A stretch of DNA of 6,868 nucleotides, taken from assembly GCA_027025615.1 (NCBI GenBank), contig JALVQM010000076.1, positions 1-6,868 on the forward strand, in the 5' to 3' direction. Numbering within the stretch: the first letter of the stretch is position 1; each line of letters begins with the position of its first letter. Below are positions 1-6,800 of this stretch, piece after piece. A program made the translations under genes and the position numbers. Origin of the DNA: Desulfobacteraceae bacterium (lineage in GTDB: Bacteria > Desulfobacterota > Desulfobacteria > Desulfobacterales > Desulfosarcinaceae). The notes under the pieces are model-generated. The model made no database searches. It had not been told where the DNA came from and was given only the letters and a program-made list of their open reading frames with translations.

Positions 1-2407
1 CGACAAACAGAATATGTTCGTTGCCTCCGACAACGGGCTGCTCATCGACTTTGCGCCTTTTTGTCCGCCTTTCGACAATCGGCAGGTAAACCTTGAAAAC
101 AGTACCCTTTCCAGGGGTGGAAGCAACAGCCACTCCTCCCCTGCATCCCTGAACCACTGCCTGCACCACGGCAAGTCCCATGCCGGTCCCCTCCCCCTTT
201 TGTTTCGTGGTAAAATAGGGATCAAAAATCTTATCGATCAGGGCTGGATCAATTCCGCAACCTGTATCGGCAACCGTCAGGCGCAGGAAACGTCCGGGAC
301 TCATGGTCGGAAAATTATCTGTAAAAGCCCGGTCCAATTTTTCTTCATCCAGGGTAACTGCAAGCAAACCGCCGGTGTTCCGCATGGCATGGCCGGCGTT
401 AGTACACAGGTTCATGATTACCTGGTGAATCTGGGTGGGATCGGCCACCACTATGGCATCGCTTTTAACCGCCGAATGCATTTCAATGGTAGAAGGCAGG
501 GTGGCCCGCAATAATTTCAGTGCCTCCTTGATAATCGGTCTTACCTGAATAGGTTTAGCCTTGGCCTCTGTCTGGCGGCTGAAAGTAAGGATTTGCTGAA
601 CCAGATCTCTGGCCCGGTTTCCGGCCCTGACTATTTCGGAAATACAACCTTCGGCCACTCTACCATTGCGGGCGTCATCCATGGCAAGCTCGGCATAACC
701 AAGAATGGCTGATAAAATATTGTTGAAATCATGGGCGATACCACCTGCCAGGGTGCCAATAGCCTCCATTTTCTGGGCCTGCAACAGGCGAGCCTCGGTC
801 CGAATGCGCTCTTTTTCAAGGTTTTTTACCTTGGTGATGTCCACCGAAACCTGGATTCTGACCCAGCGCCCGTCGATCCATTTTATGGCCCGCTCGTAGT
901 TGATGAACCAAAGATGGGTAACCGGATTTTCTCCTTCCCAGACCCTGAGTCCAACAGGTTGGCCGTGTCCATCAAGCAGATTTCTGCAATTGTCGCAGGG
1001 TTCGGACCTGCCCCGGAAAGCCGACCAACAGGTTTTGCCTGTCTTGTCACCTCCAAAAACCTCTTTCATGGTCTGGTTCATGAAGATAATTTCGTAGGTG
1101 TCCATGTCGGCTACAAAAATAGTGGCATCAATACTGTCGAGAACAGTAAGAAAAGTCTGGTGAGCCTCCTTCAGGGCCGCTTCAGCCTGGCGACGCTCGG
1201 TAATATCGCTCATCAGGTGTACATAACCGATCACCTGGCCGTCATCATTTCGCTGAGGATCGACTGAAACCTCGTACCAGCGGTCATTGATGGCAAGCTC
1301 CACTGAGGCCCTGGCCCCCTTAATCTGGGCCGCCCTGCATGGACAACCGGCTATGGGTTGGTCTGTCCCGTGCAGAATCTGACAACACCGTTTTCCCAGA
1401 ACCTTTTTGGCCGGCAGTTTCAAAAAATCAAACATGGTCCGGTTGCACCGCAGTATTTTCTGCTCTTTATCCAGGATCATGACCGCTTCGTTCATGGCGT
1501 TGAAAGTCGTCTGCCAAAGCATGGAGGCAGCCTTTAAATCCTGTTCGCTCTTCCGGCGTTGGGTTATATCCTCCATGAACCCGTCTATGCGAACCACTTT
1601 GCCGTTTACGTAATGGGGGGTGGCCCGGTCTCGAATCCACTTGACCTGGTTGCCACGGGAAATAATCCGGTATTCAATGTCAATATGGGTCTTGGCCTTG
1701 AGGGCCGATTCGATTCTGCGAGTGACGTAAACGCGGTCTTCAGGATGAATGATGCGGGAAAAAAGGCGGGAATCCGCCATGAACTGCTCAGCCTTGTAGC
1801 CGGTCAGCTCCTCCATCCTTCCGGAAATGTAAAAATGAGAACAACTCCGGTCAGGTAAAGCCGAATAAACAACCCCGTGCATGTTTTTGCTAAGTTTCTG
1901 AAAACTGACTTCCTGCGGAAGGTGCCTCCCGGCTTCATTCTGCCCGGCAGACCGGGGAAGGCGGCTTGGTCGACTTTCCACTTCCGTCCCATTCTTGTTT
2001 TCCGGGCCTTCGATCAGGCTCGCCCCTGGAGTGACGGCCTGGATCATAAGAAAACGCAAGCCATCATGTTCTATCTTTGATATTTCGAGCTGGACACGAA
2101 CCTGCCGACCTGCGTAATCGGTCATGATAGCGTCAATTTTAAGCGGTCTTGAACTCATCCGGGCGGCCAGGCACAACTCAGCAATAGACGGGGCCTTAAA
2201 CAGTTGGAATTTTTCGGCCTGCCTGCCTTCCAAATCCTGTGCCGACAGGCCGCAGAAACGGCGGAACCCTTCACTAACGAATTCAAGCCTGAGATCCGGG
2301 TCAGAAACCAGCACCATTGCCACGGAACTCTGCACCAGGGCCTTGGCTAAAATCTCTGTCCCGGGCCGACCGGTTCTTGAAAACCCTCCTGGCTTCATCG
2401 TCGTCAT
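1..2407 (-). CDS. Cytoplasmic four-PAS hybrid sensor histidine kinase, 3' end cut by window edge
   Basis: The reading frame is open for 802 codons from ATG at 2407 to the left edge. Seen in order: PAS-A (about residues 19-126), a polar, probably disordered linker (127-166), PAS-B of the PAS_3 type ending in EDIT (170-283), PAS-C (297-403), PAS-D (about 415-525), then the kinase core. The core has phospho-acceptor H559 in GGIAHDFNN, N-box N666/N670, DTGCG at D714, FDPYFTTK, and GEGTGMGL around M743. The sequence breaks off at HILFV, exactly where the paralogous kinase at 3845-6868 begins its receiver domain, so a C-terminal receiver is expected off the window. No membrane segment or signal peptide is seen, so it should sense an internal cue. 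PAS-C and PAS-D carry matched cysteine clusters. The start is the first ATG after an in-frame TAA at about 2431-2433; its Shine-Dalgarno match is weak, and ATG at 2398 is the alternative. The protein would autophosphorylate at H559 and pass the phosphate to its receiver; the ligand and final target are unknown. Confidence 0.93.
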   Translation of the reverse strand, partial: MTTMKPGGFSRTGRPGTEILAKALVQSSVAMVLVSDPDLRLEFVSEGFRRFCGLSAQDLEGRQAEKFQLFKAPSIAELCLAARMSSRPLKIDAIMTDYAGRQVRVQLEISKIEHDGLRFLMIQAVTPGASLIEGPENKNGTEVESRPSRLPRSAGQNEAGRHLPQEVSFQKLSKNMHGVVYSALPDRSCSHFYISGRMEELTGYKAEQFMADSRLFSRIIHPEDRVYVTRRIESALKAKTHIDIEYRIISRGNQVKWIRDRATPHYVNGKVVRIDGFMEDITQRRKSEQDLKAASMLWQTTFNAMNEAVMILDKEQKILRCNRTMFDFLKLPAKKVLGKRCCQILHGTDQPIAGCPCRAAQIKGARASVELAINDRWYEVSVDPQRNDDGQVIGYVHLMSDITERRQAEAALKEAHQTFLTVLDSIDATIFVADMDTYEIIFMNQTMKEVFGGDKTGKTCWSAFRGRSEPCDNCRNLLDGHGQPVGLRVWEGENPVTHLWFINYERAIKWIDGRWVRIQVSVDITKVKNLEKERIRTEARLLQAQKMEAIGTLAGGIAHDFNNILSAILGYAELAMDDARNGRVAEGCISEIVRAGNRARDLVQQILTFSRQTEAKAKPIQVRPIIKEALKLLRATLPSTIEMHSAVKSDAIVVADPTQIHQVIMNLCTNAGHAMRNTGGLLAVTLDEEKLDRAFTDNFPTMSPGRFLRLTVADTGCGIDPALIDKIFDPYFTTKQKGEGTGMGLAVVQAVVQGCRGGVAVASTPGKGTVFKVYLPIVERRTKRRKVDEQPVVGGNEHILFV
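705..754 (-). repeat. H-box DNA block shared with the other kinase (copy 1)
   Basis: This 50-base block matches 4938-4987 with a single difference (position 737 against 4970). It lies in the same reading phase and encodes the kinase segment from TLAGG through HDFNN to the following ILSAI. It is a coding paralogous block, not a mobile repeat. The near absence of synonymous differences is greater than in the flanking kinase sequence. Confidence 0.85.
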
Positions 2408-2412
2408 GAAGG

Positions 2413-2580
2413 CTAAGATCCAATGTTTTCTGGTTTAGGGTCTACATCTTTGTAAAGATTCCGGTTGTAAAAAGCACAGATGGCTTCCCAATATAGCCGG
2501 AAATCGAGGGGCCATAAACGCAGGGCTTCACCAGTACATGCAGTACGCCACAGCCTTAGAGCCATACGCGATAACGACAT
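2413..2580 (-). CDS. Possible small protein, 55 residues, immediately upstream of the PAS kinase
   Basis: An ATG-to-TAG frame encodes 55 residues beginning MSLSRMALRLW. It is rich in Arg, Leu, Trp and Tyr in its first two thirds, has a hydrophobic/aromatic stretch (RLYWEAICAFY) and ends in a polar tail KDVDPKPENIGS. I do not recognise the family. Points in favour: the stop lies only five bases before the kinase ATG at 2407, a spacing typical of translational coupling. The frame also starts about 30 bases below a candidate promoter, and the AT-rich promoter-like composition ends where the frame begins. Points against: no Shine-Dalgarno sequence precedes the ATG at 2580 or the alternative ATG at 2565, the length is within reach of chance, and its third codon positions show no clear GC preference. 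There is no secretion signal or clear membrane helix. It could equally be untranslated leader sequence of the kinase mRNA. Confidence 0.35.
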   Translation of the reverse strand: MSLSRMALRLWRTACTGEALRLWPLDFRLYWEAICAFYNRNLYKDVDPKPENIGS

Positions 2581-2618
2581 CGGGCTTTGTCAATACTATA
2601 TTCTCTAAGTAAACATTT

Positions 2619-2647
2619 CTTATACCGGTCTACAGTCACAGTATCAG
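2619..2647 (-). promoter_or_regulatory. Candidate sigma70-type promoter P2 for the small frame and PAS kinase
   Basis: On the minus strand, CTGATA (2647-2642) and TATAAG (2624-2619) are separated by 17 bases and match four and five of six consensus positions. The expected start, near 2612, lies about 30 bases before the ATG at 2580, a normal leader length if the small frame is real. It is an alternative or second start to P1; sequence alone cannot choose between them. Confidence 0.3.
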
Positions 2648-2664
2648 CTACTGGCATGAAAAGG

Positions 2665-2686
2665 AATTTTTATATTACTAAAAATT
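2665..2686. repeat. AT-rich inverted repeat overlapping the P1 -10 element
   Basis: Two perfect 8-base arms, AATTTTTA (2665-2672) and TAAAAATT (2679-2686), flank a 6-base spacer. The right-hand part covers the spacer of candidate promoter P1 and the repeat includes its -10 element. The arm-to-arm spacing suits a dimeric repressor or an architectural protein. It has no GC stem, so it is not a terminator. Such a palindrome can arise by chance in AT-rich DNA. Confidence 0.4.
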
Positions 2687-2700
2687 TATACTCGTTGCAA
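2672..2700 (-). promoter_or_regulatory. Candidate sigma70-type promoter P1 for the small frame and PAS kinase
   Basis: Reading on the minus strand, TTGCAA (2700-2695) is separated by exactly 17 bases from TAATAT (2677-2672), each matching four of six consensus positions. It sits in the AT-rich part of the intergenic region and overlaps an inverted repeat. Transcription would start near 2665, giving a leader of about 85 bases to the small frame and about 260 to the kinase. AT-rich DNA yields such matches by chance, so this is only a candidate. Confidence 0.3.
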
Positions 2701-2728
2701 CCGTCCATCACTGTCAAACGGTTTGTTT

Positions 2729-3793
2729 TTAATTTGACGCCGGCACCATATTGGTGGTGTACTGTAAAACTACGTAAATAACATAGACTGTTAGCAGCCA
2801 CACCCCCTGCCATCTATGGAAAAAGCGCCCTGATCCAAACGAGATGAAACTGCGGAAAGAATATAGAATAATCAGCATGGCTGGGAAATGGAACAGGAAA
2901 AAAGTATTGGGAATCGCCAGCGGACGGGCCGCCGCGGCTGCCCCGATTACAAACAGGCAATTTAGCACATCGGCTCCGACTATGTTTCCCACGGTAATCT
3001 CCGGATGTCCCTTGCGCACGGCGGCGACAGCCGTAATTAACTCCGGCAGGGAAGTTCCGAAGGCAACCATGGTAGCGGCAATAACATCATCCGGCACGCC
3101 GAGGCGCTGGGCGATTTCGGAGGCGGCTGGAATCAGCACCCTGGCGCCGACTACAACCATGGCAAGCCCTATGGCTATCATGGCCCAGCAAAGAGGCAAC
3201 GACCTGGGGATTTCCCCGGTATCGGCCTTCTGTTCAGTGCTTACATCGCCCTGCCGGGCCCAACGGTAGGAAAGATACATGTAACCTGCCAGCAGCAGCA
3301 GGAATACAAAACCAACATTACGTGAAATATGGGGAACACCATCGCTGATTGCCCAGGCTGCCACGGCTGTCATCACCAGCAGGGTGGCCGAGCCCACCTG
3401 TACCCAACCGGTTCGGTCAAGAACAAATCGATTCATCGGAACAGGGGCCAGCACGCAAGTCAAACCGAAAATAAATCCGGTATCAGCAATAATTGAACCG
3501 ACCCCGTTTCCAAGAGCCAGGCCCGGGTTACCCATGAAAGCGGCCATTACCGAAACAAACGCTTCGGGAGTAGTTGTGCCCAGGGAAACAATGGTGGCTC
3601 CGATAATAATTTTGGGCATACCGGTCCGTCGGGCAAGATCAACTACCCCTTCCACCATCCAACCGGCGCCTTTGGACAAAAAAAACACACAGAAACCAAT
3701 CAGTACCAGCAAAACTCCGTTGGACAGCCCTGACATCAAAGTATTAACCGCGGTTTCATCACCAATCAGATGCAGCAATTCAGTTCCAGTCAT
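2729..3793 (-). CDS. CaCA-superfamily sodium:calcium-type antiporter
   Basis: This is an inner-membrane cation exchanger of 354 residues, a normal length for bacterial members, predicted to exchange Ca2+ (or a related cation) against Na+ or H+. The protein has two inverted halves of about five helices each. Helices lie near residues 25-40, 62-85, 94-116, 131-149, 159-175, 199-219, 237-258, 266-290, 296-316 and 329-346. The two diagnostic alpha repeats are present: SLGTTTPE with E77 in the first half, and AFGTSLPE with E251 in the second. Each is followed by a GN-x-VG element (95-99 and 269-273). The residues after those elements differ from the usual GSN-x-x-N/D: S100-I-I-A-D104 in the first half and A274-D-V-L-N278 in the second. 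The short loop at 176-197 has no regulatory domain. The ATG at 3793 has a weak GGA seven bases upstream, and an ATG frame just before it hits a stop. It follows the Cache kinase by 51 bases with no terminator between, so co-transcription is likely. Ion specificity is inferred only. Confidence 0.93.
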   Translation of the reverse strand: MTGTELLHLIGDETAVNTLMSGLSNGVLLVLIGFCVFFLSKGAGWMVEGVVDLARRTGMPKIIIGATIVSLGTTTPEAFVSVMAAFMGNPGLALGNGVGSIIADTGFIFGLTCVLAPVPMNRFVLDRTGWVQVGSATLLVMTAVAAWAISDGVPHISRNVGFVFLLLLAGYMYLSYRWARQGDVSTEQKADTGEIPRSLPLCWAMIAIGLAMVVVGARVLIPAASEIAQRLGVPDDVIAATMVAFGTSLPELITAVAAVRKGHPEITVGNIVGADVLNCLFVIGAAAAARPLAIPNTFFLFHFPAMLIILYSFRSFISFGSGRFFHRWQGVWLLTVYVIYVVLQYTTNMVPASN

Positions 3794-3844
3794 CTCATCA
3801 TCCGTTTCGGATTAAAGCCGGGCTCAAGCGGTTACAGGCCTCTT

Positions 3845-6800
3845 TCAGTTCTTCAGCCTACTTCTGACCTTGGAGTCTGTCTGTCGGAGACCTTTTTTGT
3901 CAAGTACTTTACGGACCGTTTCTGCAAGTTTGCGATTTAAAACAGGCTTAGTGATAAAAGCGGCAATACCAAGTTCGCGGGCCCGGTCGGCATCGATCCG
4001 GGAAGAAAACCCGGTACACAAAATTATAGGCATGTCGTTTCGCAAGGCCAGAATCCTGCGGGCCAATTCATCTCCGGTCATCCGGGGCATGGTCATATCG
4101 GTAATCACCAGATCAAACGCCTGGGGATCTTTTTCGAAAAGCTCCAGGGCCTGCCGGCTGTCTGTAAGGGAAGTAACCTGGTATCCCAGGCGCTTGAGAA
4201 TCTCGGCAGTCATATTAACGATAATTTCTTCATCGTCAACAAACAGGATTTTTTCATTACCTGTTGCCAGGGTATGGTCTTCAATCTTTTGAGGGGCAGA
4301 CTGTTTGCGGTATACCGGGATGTAAACACAAAAGGTTGTTCCTTTGCCCAACTGACTTTCCACCGTTACCGTACCGCGATAACTTTTGATGATACCGTGT
4401 AAAACAGACAGGCCCATCCCGGTACCTTTACCGGGCGGCTTGGTGGTAAAGAAGGGATCGAAAATCCGCTCCATTACTTCCTGGCTCATTCCACAACCGG
4501 TATCACTGACAGAAAGTTTGAGATACTTTCCAGGTTTCATCCCGGGCTGGGCTAGGGTGAAATTTTCATCGAGCACCACGTCATTTAGCTCAATGGTCAA
4601 CACACCGCCTTTTTCTTCCATGGCATGATTGGCATTGGTGCAAAGGTTCATAATCATCTGGTGAATCTGGGTTGGGTCGGCGAGCACCAGGGAATCACTT
4701 GCAATGTACTGCCTTATTTCAATGGTGGCCGGTATCGATGCGCGCAGCAGCTTGACCACCTCCTTGGCTATCAGACGCACCTGGACCGGTTTGTATTCCT
4801 GCTCTTTCTGACGGCTGAAAGCCAGTATCTGGGAAACCAGCTCAGTTGCCCGGCGGCCCGCTTTCATAATGGCTTCAATGCTTTTTTTAGTCTTTGGATC
4901 ACCTGTTTGCATGATGGCAAGCTCGGAATAACCGATGATGGCTGATAAAATATTGTTGAAATCATGGGCAATACCACCTGCCAGGGTTCCGATCGCTTCC
5001 ATCTTCTGAGCCTGGCGGAACTGGCGCTGGAGCTGAAGCTGGTCGGTAACATCTCTTTTAACAGCCACGTAACTTACTATATTACCCGAATCATCAAGTA
5101 CCGGTGATATGGAACCCTCTTCTTCAAAAATACTGCCGTCCTTACGGCGATTTACCAGGTGACCATGCCAGACATTGCCACTTGAAATGGTAGACCATAG
5201 CTGCTGATAAAAATTTTCGTCATGCTGGCCGCTTTTAAGAATACGGGGGTTTTTTCCGATAGCCTCGGTGCGTTGGTAACCGGTTACCTTTTCGAAAGCC
5301 GGGTTAACGTACTGGATATTTCCCTGGGGATCGGTGATAACCACCGATTCCCAGGCATGGTCGATCGCCGTAGCCAGCAAAAAGCGTTCGGCATCGGCCC
5401 GGCGGCGTTCGGTTATGTCTGTCAGGAAACCGAATCCACCCTGGGGCCGGCCCTGCTCGTCAACCAGGCCGGTGGCATTGACCTGGGTAAAAACGGGTTG
5501 CCCCTGGGAATTTATAAATGTAGCTTCAAAACTGTTGTGGCGCTGGTGAAAGATCTTTTTGAGTTGATGTACGAAATCTTCCTTTTGCTGCTGAACAACA
5601 AATTCACTAAGGCAATGACCAACAATCTCCGAGGGCTGGCGTCCAATTATCTCGCACAGGGAAGGATTGACATCGATTACCATCATCTTGTCATCGACCA
5701 TCCAGTAACCTTCCATTGTGTTTTCAATCAAGCTCTGGTACCGGATGCGGCTTTTCTTCAAGGCTTCTTCAACTGCCAGGCGATCGCCGATCATTTGGTT
5801 TGCCATCCCGGCCAGATGGACCAACTCGGAAAAATACAACGATTTTATATCAATGGGCTTTAATTCCTGGGCAGCATCTTTGAAAAAAGCGGCAAAGACG
5901 TCAAAACTGTTTTGCAAACGCCGGCATACATACCTGGTAGACAAAAAAATGACACCCAGGACCAGTCCGAAAATCAGAAATATCCCCAAAGCGGTATCTT
6001 GGACCTGGTGTTCAAGCAAGGCTTTACGCCCGGCCACGGCTTTTTCAAGATCGACCAGAGGTACAGCGGCTTCAACCACCATGTTCCAGGGCCGGTACCA
6101 CTGGAAATAACTGAGCAATTTGCCGGACTGGTTGGAATCCGATGGTGCCACCCTGTATTCCAGGAAGCCTTGACCATTTTCCCTGATCTTTTCCAGGAGC
6201 CTTTGATAGTATTTATGCCCATCAGCGTCTTTCGTATACTCCGACAGATAATTGCCGCTTGCCCCCGACCCTGGAGAGCCCACCAGCAATTCGGCGAAGC
6301 GATCACCACCCATAGGGTTCATGATCCGGTAAACTTTTATCCGGTTAGCGTTGTCTGAACCGTAACGCATATTGGCGATGAAGGTCAGGACTTCCCGCTG
6401 AACCTGGGCGGTATAATCCTCCAGGTACTCCCCGCAACATAAGATCAAGTCCAGAGGTTCGAAATACCGTACGTAGGTTATCTTGTCACTTACCGCAGTC
6501 CGGGTACCCGGCCGGGGCCACTTGTAACTGCAATAGCCGTGTTTTTTCGCAAGAGCGGTTTCAACCATATTTCTTACAAGGAAGACACCGTCAAGGTCCT
6601 GGAGGCTCATCAGGTTACGGCCTTCCAGTTCCGGCTTGACACTATGCATCTGCATAACGCCCTGGCTGTCCAGAATAAAATAATAACCCCGGCCGCCATC
6701 GAACCTTATCTTGCGCAGGGCTGTATTGACTCTTTCCCTGATGGCCGATGGAGGTATCAGAAACTGGTTGGCAAGAAAGATATGTTCTGCAATCTGGAAG

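Larger units (their letters stand above)
2408..2728. other. Intergenic region between exchanger and PAS kinase
   Basis: This is the only stretch above 300 bases without a secure gene. The part next to the exchanger stop (2701-2728) has a weak imperfect inverted repeat, AACCGT/ACGGTT, but no following run of T, so it is not a convincing terminator. From about 2590 to 2700 the DNA is AT-rich and holds two promoter-like elements reading toward the kinase and one AT inverted repeat. From 2580 to 2413 the composition returns to that of the coding regions and holds the possible small gene. The layout suggests the kinase is transcribed separately from the upstream kinase and exchanger pair. Confidence 0.6.

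Noticed and set aside
631..819. Minus-strand 62-codon frame, with a similar-looking partner at 4864-5052
   Set aside because: Both are out-of-frame shadows of the H-box region. They resemble each other only because the underlying kinase DNA is nearly identical there.
14..1267. Plus-strand open frames of 166 and 178 codons (14-514 and 731-1267)
   Set aside because: They lie antisense to the continuous minus-strand PAS kinase frame, whose catalytic motifs are intact; their translations show no recognisable domain.
2712..2717. Perfect TTGACA on the minus strand, as a -35 box
   Set aside because: The nearest good -10 match (TATAAA) is 21 bases away, too far for a standard promoter. Another TTGACA at 2588-2593 also lacks a -10 at normal spacing.
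2695..2728. Inverted repeat AACCGT/ACGGTT after the exchanger stop, as a terminator
   Set aside because: The stem is only six pairs with a long loop and weak internal pairing, and no run of T follows, so it does not fit a factor-independent terminator.
3794..3844. Possible terminator between the Cache kinase and the exchanger
   Set aside because: The complementary bases around GAGCC/GGCTT leave no loop and no T run follows; the gap looks like an ordinary within-operon spacer.
5222..5863. Plus-strand open frame of 213 codons
   Set aside because: It is antisense to the PAS1/PAS2 coding part of the Cache kinase and has no recognisable motif; the minus-strand frame explains this DNA fully.
5974..6309. 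Minus-strand 111-codon frame
   Set aside because: It is an alternative frame within the Cache sensor coding region of the large kinase, which carries clear domain motifs in its own frame.
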